The notes: a model not told the origin generated them from the sequence alone. DNA of 64,000 nt from Mycobacterium sp. MBM (GCA_021648845.1 JAKJHY010000001.1:124001-188000); one strand, 5' to 3'. Positions 27,493 through 39,836 are shown, numbered from the stretch's first letter. Numbers and translations: made by a program.

Positions 27493-28695
27493 TTACCCGG
27501 CCCGTTCGGGGCCCTGCCGGGCGCCCAGTTCGTCGACCGCCGCGTACAACGCTTGCGCGTACCGCTGCTCGGTGAAGCGTTCGGCATGGGCCCGCAGTTT
27601 GTCCGGGTCGAAATCGCAGGCCTCGAGGCGGTCCAGGGCGTCGGCGATGGCATCGGGGGCGGGCCGGTCGAAGAACATCCCGGTGGTGCCCTCGATGACG
27701 GTGTCCAGGAAGCCGCCCCAGCGCAGCACCACGGCGGGCCGCCCGGATACCGCCGCCTCGATCGGGGTGAGCCCGAAGTCCTCGTAGCTGGCCGCGATCA
27801 GCGCCCGGCAGGACTGATACAGCCAGGCCATCTGCCCGTCGGTGAGCGCGGAGAGCATCAGCACGTTGGGCGTCTTCATCCGTTCCAGCCGTGCGGCCTC
27901 GGGGCCGTGCCCGACCACCACCAGCCGCCGATCGGTGCCGGCGAAGGCACCCACCACGGCATCGACGTTCTTGTAGGCCATCAGCCGGGACACACACAGG
28001 TAGAAGGGTTGCCCCGCCCGGCCCTCGGCCCGGGCGGCCGGGTCGGTGGCCCAGTCCTGCAGTTCGGGGACCGGTTCGGCCGCGGTGTGCGGCTTCATCG
28101 CGATGGGGGACGGCAGCACACCGGCGTCGATACCGTAGGCGGCCTTGATGCGTGCCTTGATGGCGGTCGAGACGGCCAGGTAGCGGTCCACCGTCGCGGC
28201 CGCGCGCCGGTCCCACGACCGCAGCGGCGGCGAGCCCACCGCGAGAATCGCCCGCTTGAGGAGGTCCCCGTCGGGCTTGAGGTAGTGCTCGCGTGCGTAG
28301 AGCCAGTGCGCCGGGGTGTGGCAGTGCACGAGCTTGCGGCCTTCGGTCCGGAAGCCGTGCGCCCAGCCGCTGCTGCTGGTCACCACCACGTCGGCGTCGA
28401 CGTGCATCGCGCTCGCCGCGAACGGCAGCACCGGCAGTGCGGCGCGATGGTGCTTGCGCAGCAAAGACACCCGGTTGAGCGGAGACACCCGGATATCGCG
28501 ATCGGCGAACTCCGGATAGGTGCCCTGTGGATCGTAGAGCAGGGTGTAGATGGGGGCGTCGGGGAACGCTTTGCTCATGGACAGCACCACCTTCTCGGCG
28601 CCGCCGCGCTGAGTCAGGTAGTCGTGGGCAATCGCCACCCGCGGTCCGTCCACACCGTCGTACCGGTGTGGCGGGGCGATGCGGTCGTCGGGCAC
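27493..28695 (-). CDS. Glycosyltransferase, GT4 (WbaZ-like mannosyltransferase family)
   Basis: A 400-residue GT4 enzyme: AIAHDYLTQRGGAEKVV (acceptor loop), VTSSSGWAHGF, HCHTPAHWLY, YLCVSRLMAYKNVD, and the EX7E donor site in SYEDFGLTPIEAAVSGRPAV. This pattern is common in mannosyl- or rhamnosyltransferases of O-antigen loci. It is the right-hand end of the polysaccharide locus, separated from the acetyltransferase by 73 bp. GTG 28695 is preceded by AGGAGG. Probably adds an early sugar of the repeat unit. Confidence 0.85.
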   Translation of the reverse strand: MPDDRIAPPHRYDGVDGPRVAIAHDYLTQRGGAEKVVLSMSKAFPDAPIYTLLYDPQGTYPEFADRDIRVSPLNRVSLLRKHHRAALPVLPFAASAMHVDADVVVTSSSGWAHGFRTEGRKLVHCHTPAHWLYAREHYLKPDGDLLKRAILAVGSPPLRSWDRRAAATVDRYLAVSTAIKARIKAAYGIDAGVLPSPIAMKPHTAAEPVPELQDWATDPAARAEGRAGQPFYLCVSRLMAYKNVDAVVGAFAGTDRRLVVVGHGPEAARLERMKTPNVLMLSALTDGQMAWLYQSCRALIAASYEDFGLTPIEAAVSGRPAVVLRWGGFLDTVIEGTTGMFFDRPAPDAIADALDRLEACDFDPDKLRAHAERFTEQRYAQALYAAVDELGARQGPERAG

Positions 28696-28717
28696 GGCCC
28701 AGTCCTCCTGCGAAAGG

Positions 28718-28734
28718 CGTCGGTTCGGCCGACG
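28718..28734. repeat. Short hairpin upstream of glycosyltransferase
   Basis: CGTCGG pairs with CCGACG around a 5-base loop, in the 126-bp gap between kshA (ending 28822) and the glycosyltransferase start at 28695. It could end transcription of the kstD-kshA operon, though there is no T-run. Confidence 0.35.
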
Positions 28735-28821
28735 TCGGGTTGCTCACGTGACGTTAGCTGACCCAGTTCACCATGTCGGCCCGTCACCCGCCAGTCGCTC
28801 CCCCGTGCGCGCCGGACGGCT

Positions 28822-29946
28822 TCAGCGCGCCGACAGTTTCGCCAGGTTGTCGTTGACCTCGTGCTCCCAGATGCCGAACGCGTGGGTGGTGTCCACTTCC
28901 AACTCGAAGCGGTCGGTCATCTCGGCGGTGACATCGGCGAGGTCGACGTAGAACTGTTCGTACCAGCGGCGGTGCTGGTAGACCGCACCGTCCTCCTCGG
29001 TGAGCAGCGGGTTGTCGATGCGGGTCTTGTGCTTCCAGATCTCGACGTCCTCCAGAAAGCCCTCACCGAAGGACCGGCTCATCGCACCGGCCAGCTTGGC
29101 GGCCTTGTCGGCGGGCAGCCCGGGCATCTGCTGCACCGCCACGCCGTATTGCAGCACGAACGAGTTGTGCGTCACCGGGTAGTGGCAATTGATCAGGGCC
29201 ACCTCGACGGTGAACCCCGGGGCCAGGTCGTTGTGCAGCCAGTTGATCATGTACGCCGGGCCGAAGTAGGTGGCCTCCGACCGCAGATATGTTCCGTCCC
29301 AGAGCTTGTCGGGGTCGGCGATGTAGTCCGGGCGGGGTTTGGACTCCATGAACTGGCTGGCGGTGTGGCCTTCGATGACGTTCTTGAAGAACGTCGGATA
29401 GGCGTGGTGGATGTAGAAAAAGTGCGCCATGTCGACGTTGTTGTCGACGATTTCGCGGCAGTGCGAGCCCTCGATGAGCATCGAGTTCCACTGCCACGGC
29501 GACCACCGGCCCTCGTCGTATCCCTCGATGGACGGGGGCACGAGTTCCGGCGGCGGGCTGGACCGCTGCGGATCGTGCCAGACCAGCAGCTGACCGTTGA
29601 CCTCGTGGGTGGGCCAGGTTCGGGTGCGCGCCATCCGCGGGGTGCGCTTGGCGTAGGGCACCAGCGTGCACTTACCGTCCGCGCCCCAGCGCCAGTCGTG
29701 GAACGGGCAGGCCAGGCTGTCGTCCTTGACGGCGCCCCTCGACAGGTCGGCGCCCATATGCCGGCAGAAGCCGTCGAGCACATGCACCGTTCCGGCGGAA
29801 TCGCTGTAGACCACCAGCCTGGTGCCGAACGCGTCGACACCGTGTGGTTCACCGTCGCGGAACTCCTCGGCAAGGCCCAGACAGTGCCAGCCGCGGGCGA
29901 ACCTGGTCATCGACGGACCGGCGTCGATCTCCCGGATATCAGTCAT
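28822..29946 (-). CDS. kshA: 3-ketosteroid 9-alpha-hydroxylase oxygenase KshA-like
   Basis: A 374-residue Rieske oxygenase. The [2Fe-2S] ligands are in CRHMGADLSRG and CPFHDW (Cys-X-His plus Cys-X2-His), and the mononuclear iron ligands in NNVDMAHFFYIHHAYP. Length and sequence style fit KshA, which hydroxylates C9 of 3-ketosteroids with the reductase KshB; no kshB is in the window. Its ATG overlaps the kstD stop (ATGA), so the two ring-opening enzymes are made together. Which steroid is used, or whether this is a second copy in the genome, cannot be told. Confidence 0.85.
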   Translation of the reverse strand: MTDIREIDAGPSMTRFARGWHCLGLAEEFRDGEPHGVDAFGTRLVVYSDSAGTVHVLDGFCRHMGADLSRGAVKDDSLACPFHDWRWGADGKCTLVPYAKRTPRMARTRTWPTHEVNGQLLVWHDPQRSSPPPELVPPSIEGYDEGRWSPWQWNSMLIEGSHCREIVDNNVDMAHFFYIHHAYPTFFKNVIEGHTASQFMESKPRPDYIADPDKLWDGTYLRSEATYFGPAYMINWLHNDLAPGFTVEVALINCHYPVTHNSFVLQYGVAVQQMPGLPADKAAKLAGAMSRSFGEGFLEDVEIWKHKTRIDNPLLTEEDGAVYQHRRWYEQFYVDLADVTAEMTDRFELEVDTTHAFGIWEHEVNDNLAKLSAR

Positions 29947-31511
29947 GCTCGGGCCCCCTGCTCATCGCTCCTGCCTAGCATGTCTCGCACGGCCAGGTGG
30001 CTGAACAGCATGCTCGTGCCGATCGGATTGCCGCCGCCGGGGTAGGCGGTGCCGCTGGGAGCCGCCATGGTGTTACCCGCGGCGTACAGGCCGCGGATCA
30101 CCCGATCCTCGGAGTTGAGCACCCGGGCGGCGGTGTCGGTGCGCAAACCGCCCTTGGTTCCCAGATCGGAGACACCGAATGCGGCAGCGTGGAAGGGGCC
30201 TTGCTCGATAGCCACCATCGGGGACTGCCCGCCGGAGAAGGCCCGGTCATAGGGTTCGTCGCCGCGGCCGAAATCCTCGTCGACACCGCGCCGCACGAAC
30301 TCGTTGTAGCGGGCCACGGTGGCGACCAGGCCATCGGCCGGCACCCCGATCTCGGCGGCCAGACCCGCCAGGGTGTCGGCGCTGCGCCACAACCCGGCCG
30401 CGACATAGCGGTGCGGTTCGACCATCGACACGTTGGTGGCCTGCACCGGCGGCACGAGACCCGCACGGTCGTCATAGACCATCCAGTACGGCAGTGTCAC
30501 CGACCCGGCCGATATCGCGGCGAGCACACCGCGGCCGAGCCGATCGTAGGCGGCGGATTCGTTGACGAAACGGCGACCGTGATCGTCGACGAAGATACCG
30601 CCGGTGAACCACAACGCGAATGCCGAGCTCCCGTCGGGGTGGGTCAGCCCCGATGACCACCACGCCTGATCCATCAGATCGGTGTCCGCGCCGGCGGCGA
30701 TCCCGGCCAGATGAGCCAGACCGCGATTTGCCCACGGCCCTATGGTGTCCCGTGAATCGCCGGGCACCCCGTAGCGGGCCCGCATCTCGTCGTTGCGCTC
30801 GAATCCGCCGGCGGCCAGCAGCACCCCCTTGCGGGCGCGGATCGCCGTGCGCCGCCCGCCGGAATCGACGATGGCACCGGCGACCCGACCGTCCTCGACC
30901 ACCAATTCGACCAGCGTGGTGTTCAGCCGCGCCGACGCGTGCGGGTACCGGCCGGTGGCGGTGAGCAGCCGCGCGATCAGCGCCCGGCCGCCGACGTAGT
31001 AGTCCTCGGGCTGTGGGCGGCCCAGACGGTCGGAATCCAACGGCCCCCGTACCGATTCGCGCAGTTCGGGTGCGGCGGCCACCTTGAAGGGTTTCACCGC
31101 GATATGGCGCATGCCATCGGCGCGCGCCTTGGGCGCCCTGCCGAAGTAGTCCGGCCACGGCAGCAGTGAAAACTTCAGCAACTCATCGGTTTCCAGGTAC
31201 TCCACCAATGACGCCCCGTTACGCACGTAGGTTTCCTGCAGGGCCACCGGCGTCCGGTCCCCGACCACGGCCCGGTAGTACTCGCACGCATCGTCGAGCG
31301 TGTCCTCGACCCCGGCGCGCCGCAGCACGGGGTTGCAGGGAAACCACATTCCACCGCCTCCGGAGTAGGCGGTGGTGCCGCCGAACTTGTCGGACGCCTC
31401 CGCCAGAATCACCGAAAGACCTTCGCGCGCCGCGGTATAGGCGCCGGTAACTCCGCCCGCACCGGATCCGGCGACCAGCACGTCGGTGGTCTCGTCCCAG
31501 GCATCGTTCAC
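29943..31511 (-). CDS. kstD: 3-ketosteroid delta-1-dehydrogenase KstD-like
   Basis: A 522-residue FAD-binding flavoprotein. The N-terminal dinucleotide fold is VLVAGSGAGGVTGAYTAAREG. The C-terminal FAD/steroid segment is YAAGNTMAAPSG followed by AYPGGGNPIG, which has the conserved tyrosine and glycines of KstD enzymes. It introduces the C1-C2 double bond in 3-ketosteroids; with KshA this opens ring B. GTG 31511 was chosen because GGAGG lies 5 bp upstream; upstream codons are not protein-like. Its stop overlaps kshA. A FAD fumarate-reductase-type relative with another substrate cannot be ruled out. Confidence 0.83.
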   Translation of the reverse strand: MNDAWDETTDVLVAGSGAGGVTGAYTAAREGLSVILAEASDKFGGTTAYSGGGGMWFPCNPVLRRAGVEDTLDDACEYYRAVVGDRTPVALQETYVRNGASLVEYLETDELLKFSLLPWPDYFGRAPKARADGMRHIAVKPFKVAAAPELRESVRGPLDSDRLGRPQPEDYYVGGRALIARLLTATGRYPHASARLNTTLVELVVEDGRVAGAIVDSGGRRTAIRARKGVLLAAGGFERNDEMRARYGVPGDSRDTIGPWANRGLAHLAGIAAGADTDLMDQAWWSSGLTHPDGSSAFALWFTGGIFVDDHGRRFVNESAAYDRLGRGVLAAISAGSVTLPYWMVYDDRAGLVPPVQATNVSMVEPHRYVAAGLWRSADTLAGLAAEIGVPADGLVATVARYNEFVRRGVDEDFGRGDEPYDRAFSGGQSPMVAIEQGPFHAAAFGVSDLGTKGGLRTDTAARVLNSEDRVIRGLYAAGNTMAAPSGTAYPGGGNPIGTSMLFSHLAVRDMLGRSDEQGARA

Positions 31512-31610
31512 ACTTTCCTCCCTAGCATGTCCGGCAGGGCCGTGTGGGCGAAATGCCCGCTCCACCGACACGGCGAGCGACCGACCCGCCATGTCAGCAA
31601 CATCGCACTC

Positions 31611-31631
31611 CTTTGCGCAAACATTGCAAAG
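31611..31631. promoter_or_regulatory. Inverted repeat upstream of kstD, possible operator
   Basis: CTTTGC-N9-GCAAAG, with a perfect 10-bp palindrome TTTGCGCAAA inside its left part (31612-31621). It lies 100 bp upstream of kstD and 156 bp upstream of the divergent methyltransferase gene. It does not look like the KstR operator as I know it. Binding protein unknown. Confidence 0.4.
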
Positions 31632-31786
31632 ATCGTCAGTAACGCTGCGGTACAGCATGTTATTGACACACGCGTAGGAGAAAAGTCGACGCCATATTGA
31701 TCCACAGCAATTCTGGAAGCCATTCCATCCGCACCGTGTTGTGAGTAATGTACGAGTCTCCAACACGACTTTGCGGGGGCAAGCCG

Positions 31787-32533
31787 ATGGTGCAGGGGTA
31801 TTTCCACGAAGCGGCCGACGAGATCGAGTATTGGGATTTCGCGGAGCTGTGGCAGGGCTACGACGATTCCGTGCTCGATCTGGCCAGGCGCGAGGGTGTA
31901 CACGCAGTCGCCGAACTCGGCGGCGGCGCCAACCCGGTGGTCGGCGATCCCGACAAGTGGGGTTTCGCCGACCATCGTGTTGTCGTGGATATCTCGCCGT
32001 TGGAACTCAACAAGGCGGCCGTGGAGGTGCAGACGCGGGTGGCCGATCTGTGTCGGCCGATCGAGGACGAAGCGGGCAGCTACGACCTGGTCTTCTCGAA
32101 GATGCTGTGCGAGCACCTGCCCGATCCCGTTGTCTTCCATCAGAACTGCCACAGGCTGCTGCGTCCCGGCGGATTGTCGGTACATTTCTTCCCCACCCCG
32201 GGAGCGTTGCCGTTTCTGGTCAACAAGGTGATCCCCGAGCGGGCGGCACTTCGAATCCTGGACAAGGCGCAACCGGGCCGGCTGGATCAGCCCAACCTGC
32301 AGAAGTTTCCGGCCTACTACCGCGGGACCACTGGTCCCACCCGGCGCGCGATCGACAGTTTCGCAGGCTTCGGCTTCAAGGTCGAGCAGTGGAAGTCCGG
32401 CTTCGGCCACGCCTACTATCAGATGATCCCGCCGTTGCAGGCGCTGGAGAACGCCAAGAGCAGGTTCCTGCGCAGGCATCCGATTCCGGCCTTGACCAGT
32501 TTCTCGGTGGTGCTGCTGCGCAAGGTCGCCTGA
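31787..32533 (+). CDS. SAM-dependent methyltransferase (Methyltransf_11-like)
   Basis: A 248-residue class I methyltransferase. The SAM motif AVAELGGGANPVV is followed by VVVDISPLEL, then YDLVFSKMLCEHLPDP and HRLLRPGGLSVHFFPTP, the usual order of Methyltransf_11 proteins. Substrate unknown. It is divergent from kstD and convergent with the FadD17-like gene, stopping 6 bp from it. ATG 31787 (MVQGYFHEAADEIEYWDF) has GGGGG upstream and gives a natural N-terminus; ATG 31748 would add 13 residues. Confidence 0.75.
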   Translation: MVQGYFHEAADEIEYWDFAELWQGYDDSVLDLARREGVHAVAELGGGANPVVGDPDKWGFADHRVVVDISPLELNKAAVEVQTRVADLCRPIEDEAGSYDLVFSKMLCEHLPDPVVFHQNCHRLLRPGGLSVHFFPTPGALPFLVNKVIPERAALRILDKAQPGRLDQPNLQKFPAYYRGTTGPTRRAIDSFAGFGFKVEQWKSGFGHAYYQMIPPLQALENAKSRFLRRHPIPALTSFSVVLLRKVA

Positions 32534-32538
32534 GCACC

Positions 32539-35921
<3,383 letters not shown>

Positions 35922-35967
35922 AGTCTTCCGACCGATCCGCGACAGGCCCTCTGCGAGAAGGACTTTC

Positions 35968-36249
35968 ATGAGACACGACGTCGATATCGTCGAAGTCAGC
36001 GATCCGCGCGATATGACCATCGACAACCCGGCACCCCCGGTGCCGGAGTTGCGGGTGGTCAAGGGCGAGCCGTCCGACGAGGAGTTGGCGGCCCTGGTCG
36101 CGGTGTTGTCGTCGGCCGGCGGCACCGGTGCGGGTGAACCCGGCCCGCAGGAGCTCAACCTGTGGGGCCACCCGGTGGACAAGCTGCGCTACCAGAGCCA
36201 CTCCTGGCAGCGAATCACGCTGTTGGAGCGGACCCACATGCGCAGGTGA
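35968..36249 (+). CDS. accE5: Acyl-CoA carboxylase epsilon subunit AccE5
   Basis: A 93-residue protein. The conserved part is [20 protein letters not shown], the epsilon-subunit signature that holds AccA3 and AccD5 together in the holoenzyme; the tail has [27 protein letters not shown] precedes the ATG. It lies 46 bp after accD5 and its stop overlaps the maf start (GTGA). Position matches Rv3281. The N-terminal extension is short compared with the M. tuberculosis protein as I recall it. Confidence 0.9.
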   Translation: MRHDVDIVEVSDPRDMTIDNPAPPVPELRVVKGEPSDEELAALVAVLSSAGGTGAGEPGPQELNLWGHPVDKLRYQSHSWQRITLLERTHMRR

Positions 36250-36890
36250 CGACGCGCCTCGTGCTGGGTTCGGCCTCCTCGGGCCGGCTCGGGGTGCTGC
36301 GGTCGGCCGGGGTGCACCCGCTGGTGGTGGTCTCCGATGTCGACGAGGACGCGATCCTCGCGCGGATGCCCGACGCCCCACCGGCCGCGGTGGTGGCCGC
36401 CTTGGCCACCGCCAAGGCGCACCGCGTCGTCGAGCTGCTCGACGCGGATATCGCCGAGGATTGTGTGGTTGTCGGCTGTGATTCGATGCTGGAGATCGAC
36501 GGCGTGCTCAGCGGTAAGCCCGGCACTGCCGAGGCTGCCCGCCGCCAGTGGCGCTCGGCGGCCGGGCGCGCCGGGCTGCTGCACACCGGGCACAGCGTGA
36601 TGACGGTCCGGGCCGGCGCCATCGCCGGGCAGACGGCCCGAACGGGCACCACAACAGTGCATTTCGGTGTCCCCGGCGATGCCGACCTGGATGCCTACAT
36701 CGCCAGCGGCGAACCGCTGTGGGTGGCCGGGGCCTTCACCCTGGACGGCCTGGGCGGCTGGTTCGTCGACCGGATCGAGGGCGACCCGTCCAATGTGATC
36801 GGTCTGAGCCTGCCGCTCATGCGAGAGCTGTTGGCCGAGTTGGGGATTTCTGTCGCCGCGCTGTGGGCGGCGAACGCACCCACCGGCTGA
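36246..36890 (+). CDS. Maf-family nucleoside triphosphate pyrophosphatase
   Basis: A 214-residue Maf/Ham1-fold protein. Visible motifs: [16 protein letters not shown] at the N-terminus (Maf SASxxR motif), [14 protein letters not shown] with the catalytic aspartate, [15 protein letters not shown], and [33 protein letters not shown]. It hydrolyses non-canonical nucleotides to monophosphates. The GTG start overlaps the accE5 stop. Position matches Rv3282. The gene after it in M. tuberculosis is sseA, here displaced by a 12-kb insertion. Confidence 0.9.
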   Translation: MTTRLVLGSASSGRLGVLRSAGVHPLVVVSDVDEDAILARMPDAPPAAVVAALATAKAHRVVELLDADIAEDCVVVGCDSMLEIDGVLSGKPGTAEAARRQWRSAAGRAGLLHTGHSVMTVRAGAIAGQTARTGTTTVHFGVPGDADLDAYIASGEPLWVAGAFTLDGLGGWFVDRIEGDPSNVIGLSLPLMRELLAELGISVAALWAANAPTG

Positions 36891-36900
36891 TATCGGCGGA

Positions 36901-37407
36901 TCAGGAGCGCCGAAAGCTCAGCGTCTCCCCGCGCACGCCACCCATCCACAGATCCTGGCACGCCGCCGCCATCTCGGCCAGGCCGTCGGTGATGGCGCCG
37001 AACACATTGCCCGGTATCCAGCCCTGATCGCCGTTGATCAACAGGTTGTTGCGCCCGTAGAACAACGCGAGGTCGACGATCGCCCCCGTGGTGCCGGTGC
37101 CGGTGCTGTTCTCGTAGCCGTAGGCCGGGTTGCCGAGATCGTCGGAGTCGAACGAGAACCAGCACAGGTCACCGGGAATCGGCGTCACCGTGGTGTTCTC
37201 CTTGCCCGGGTCGACACCGGTGAACGCGGGCAGCAAGGTGTAGATCTCGTTGCGGGCGTACTTGCCGTGGAAGACCTGCGCGGACAGCGGGCCGTCAGAC
37301 AGCGCATCCCAGACCGCCGCGCAGGTCCGCGGCGCCTCGTCGTCGAGCAGTCGCGCCGTGCACGTCACGCCCCGTTTGTCCAACGCGACGGTGATCAACC
37401 TGCTCAC
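36901..37407 (-). CDS. DUF3830 family cyclophilin-like protein
   Basis: A 168-residue protein resembling DUF3830 (cyclophilin-like TRAP-fold domain): GVTCTARLLDDEAPRTCAAVWDAL, LSAQVFHGKYARNEIYTLLP, TVTPIPGDLCWFSF. Function unknown; proteins of this type are often encoded beside amidases or amidohydrolases, as here. GTG 37407 overlaps the amidase stop (GTGA), so it is the third gene of the operon dehydrogenase-amidase-DUF3830. It may bind the pathway substrate or act as an accessory hydrolase subunit; that is a guess. Confidence 0.7.
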   Translation of the reverse strand: MSRLITVALDKRGVTCTARLLDDEAPRTCAAVWDALSDGPLSAQVFHGKYARNEIYTLLPAFTGVDPGKENTTVTPIPGDLCWFSFDSDDLGNPAYGYENSTGTGTTGAIVDLALFYGRNNLLINGDQGWIPGNVFGAITDGLAEMAAACQDLWMGGVRGETLSFRRS

Positions 37408-38819
37408 AAATCCTCCTGCGGTGTCGTCAGTCTCGGTGTGTGTCGGTGCCAGTCGGTGGCCGACTGGTAGGCCTGTCCCACCCGCAGGACCAGTGCGTCC
37501 GCGTGCCGGGCGCCGATGATCTGCAAGCCCACCGGCAGTCCGGTCCCGGTGAATCCGCACGGGACGCTCAGCGCGGGTTGCTGAGTCATGTTGAACGGGT
37601 ACGTATACGGTGTCCAGCTGGTCCAGTCCGGTGACGCCGAACCGTCGGGCACGTCCCGACCGACCGGGAAGGCCGGCAGCGGAAGCGTCGGCGTCACCAG
37701 CACGTCGTAGCGCTCGTGGAACCGTCCCATCAACTGCCCCAACTGCATTCGCGTCGCCGTCGCGTCCAGATAGTCCGAGGCCGAGTAGGTCGCGCCGCGC
37801 GTCGCGGTGCGCAACAGCCCGGGGTCGGCGCGGCCGGCGAGCGCGGCCAGGTCCCCGTGGGATTGCAGCACCTTGGCCTCGCCGGAGAACCAGAGCACGT
37901 GAAACGCCTCGACGGGATCGGCGAAGCCCGGGTCTGCCTGCTCGACGTGGGCGCCGGCCCGTTCGAGCACGTCCACCGCGGCGCGTACGGCGGCGTCGAC
38001 ATCCGGGTCGTTGCGGACGAAGCCGAGGTTCGGCGAGAACGCCACCCGCAGCCCGGCTATCCCGTCGTCGAGTCCGTGCCGGAACGAGCGTGTCGGGGTC
38101 GGCATCGCCGACCAGTCGCGGGCGTCATGGCCGGTCACCACGTCCATCAGCGCCGCGGTATCGCGCACCGTGCGTGTCATCGGGCCGGAATGGGCCAGTG
38201 TCCCGAAGGGGCTGGCCGGATAGTGCGGGATCAGCCCGAACGTGGGTTTCAGGGCGACGGTGCCGGTGAAACCCGCCGGAATCCGCACGGAGCCCCCGCC
38301 GTCGGTACCCATCGACCAGCACCCCATCCCCAGCCCCACCGCCGCCGCACTGCCTCCGCTGGAGCCGCCGGCTGTCAACGCCGGATCCCACGGGTTGCCG
38401 GTCGCACCGAAGGCCAACGAATCGGTGACACCCTTCCAGGCGTACTCCGGCGAGGTCGTCTTCCCCAGGAACACCGCGCCGGTCTCGCGCAGCCTCGCCA
38501 CGCACGGCGAGTCCTCTTCCCACGGCCCGGCCGGGTCGATCAGGGCGCTGCCCCGCCGTGTCGGCCATCCCTTGGTCAAGAACACGTCCTTGATCGAGGT
38601 CGGCACCCCGTCGCCGGGGCCCAGCGGTGCGCCCGCATGCCAGCGCGCCTCCGACTGCGCGGCCGCGGCCAGCGCCCCTTCGGCGTCGACGAGCACGAAC
38701 GCGTTGACCGCGCCGTCGTGGGCCGCGATCGCTTCCAGCGCGGCGCGGGTCGCCTCGACCGGGGAGATCGACCGATCCCGATAGCCCGCAATGAGTTCGG
38801 TGGCCTCGGGGATGGTCAT
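37404..38819 (-). CDS. Amidase signature family hydrolase
   Basis: A 471-residue amidase. The Ser-Ser-Lys triad motifs are present: GVPTSIKDVF (Lys) and the glycine/serine-rich GGSSGGSAAAVGLGM with GTDGGGSVRIPAGFTGTVALKPTFG. It should hydrolyse an amide to a carboxylate and ammonia in the cytoplasm; substrate unknown. ATG 38819 overlaps the dehydrogenase stop (ATGA), and its stop overlaps the DUF3830 start, so the three are translationally coupled and share the operator at 39827-39842. Confidence 0.88.
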   Translation of the reverse strand: MTIPEATELIAGYRDRSISPVEATRAALEAIAAHDGAVNAFVLVDAEGALAAAAQSEARWHAGAPLGPGDGVPTSIKDVFLTKGWPTRRGSALIDPAGPWEEDSPCVARLRETGAVFLGKTTSPEYAWKGVTDSLAFGATGNPWDPALTAGGSSGGSAAAVGLGMGCWSMGTDGGGSVRIPAGFTGTVALKPTFGLIPHYPASPFGTLAHSGPMTRTVRDTAALMDVVTGHDARDWSAMPTPTRSFRHGLDDGIAGLRVAFSPNLGFVRNDPDVDAAVRAAVDVLERAGAHVEQADPGFADPVEAFHVLWFSGEAKVLQSHGDLAALAGRADPGLLRTATRGATYSASDYLDATATRMQLGQLMGRFHERYDVLVTPTLPLPAFPVGRDVPDGSASPDWTSWTPYTYPFNMTQQPALSVPCGFTGTGLPVGLQIIGARHADALVLRVGQAYQSATDWHRHTPRLTTPQEDL

Positions 38820-39799
38820 GGCGTTCCGCCGGGGATGTAGCCGAGCGACTTGTCGACGACGTTGTGCAACGGCTGCCCGGCCAGCCAGCGCCTGGCGTTG
38901 TCCACGTACTGTCCGGCCAGCTCGTCGCGCCAGCCGACCACGTCGGCGGACATGTGTGCGGTGATGGTCACGTTGGCAGCGTCCCACAGCGGGTGATCCA
39001 CCGGCAGCGGCTCGGTGTCGAACACGTCGAGTGTGGCGCCGCCGATCCGGCCGTGTGCCAGGGCGTCGAGCAGTGCTGCCTCGTCGACCATCGGGCCGCG
39101 GGCGATGTTCACCAAGTGGGCATCGGGCTTCATCGCGGCCAGCACGTCAGCGCCGACCAGGCCGCGCGTCTCGTCGGTCAACGGGGCGGCCAGGACCAGG
39201 TGGTCACACCATCCGGCATGCACGGAAAGCTCGGCGCTGGAGACGATCTCGCCGAAGTCGGGGTCGTCGGTGGCGGGCCGGCGGCCGGCGCCGCGCACGT
39301 GCAGCCCGGCGGCGCGCAGCAGCGTGGCGATCTCACGGCCGATGCCGCCGGTGCCGACCACCAGCGCGGTGGCCCCGGTGATGCTGCGGGTCTCGCGGTG
39401 GCGCCACTGATGGCGGGCCTGCAACTGAAAACTGGTGCGGGCGTCCTTGGCGTGCGCGATCACCGCGCCGAGCACGAACTCGGCCAGCGGCCGGTCGAAC
39501 ACCCCACGCGCGTTGGTGACCACGACCGCAGAATCCCGTAGCTCGTCGAACAACAACGTGTCCACGCCGGCGGCGGTGATGTGGATCCACTCCAGCGCGT
39601 CGGCGTCGCGCCACACGTCGCGCACGGCGGTCGAGAAGAAATCCCACAGCAACAGGCCCTGCGCGCCGCGCACCGCCTCGGCCAATCCGGCGGCGTCGCA
39701 GAACCGGAAGTCGACGGCGAGATCCCAACTGTCGAACCCAGGCGGGCGGTCATCTGGCTTCGCGCACAACACCGCGACAACCGGGCGAAATCCAGGCAT
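38816..39799 (-). CDS. D-2-hydroxyacid dehydrogenase (NAD-dependent)
   Basis: A 327-residue dehydrogenase with the NAD-binding GTGGIGREIATLL, NIARGPMVDEAAL containing the substrate-binding Arg, DVFDTEPLPVDHPLW with the Glu, and VTITAHMSAD with the catalytic His. These are the family's full catalytic set. It interconverts a 2-ketoacid and D-2-hydroxyacid. First gene of the leftward operon; the ATG at 39799 is 7 bp after TAACCT, consistent with a leaderless transcript whose -35 lies inside the operator. Confidence 0.85.
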   Translation of the reverse strand: MPGFRPVVAVLCAKPDDRPPGFDSWDLAVDFRFCDAAGLAEAVRGAQGLLLWDFFSTAVRDVWRDADALEWIHITAAGVDTLLFDELRDSAVVVTNARGVFDRPLAEFVLGAVIAHAKDARTSFQLQARHQWRHRETRSITGATALVVGTGGIGREIATLLRAAGLHVRGAGRRPATDDPDFGEIVSSAELSVHAGWCDHLVLAAPLTDETRGLVGADVLAAMKPDAHLVNIARGPMVDEAALLDALAHGRIGGATLDVFDTEPLPVDHPLWDAANVTITAHMSADVVGWRDELAGQYVDNARRWLAGQPLHNVVDKSLGYIPGGTP

Positions 39800-39806
39800 T
39801 GGGCAC

Positions 39807-39836
39807 AGGTTAGGAATCAGATGGTCCGATTGTCAA
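39807..39836 (-). promoter_or_regulatory. Promoter of the dehydrogenase-amidase-DUF3830 operon
   Basis: On the minus strand, TTGACA (39836-39831) and TAACCT (39812-39807) are separated by 18 bp, and the start codon follows 7 bp later. The TTGACA is part of the palindromic operator, so bound repressor would block RNA polymerase. Confidence 0.55.

Noticed and set aside
31512..31786. KstR-type operator for kstD-kshA
   Set aside because: I looked for the paired AAC/GTT motif of KstR in this gap and found no convincing copy.
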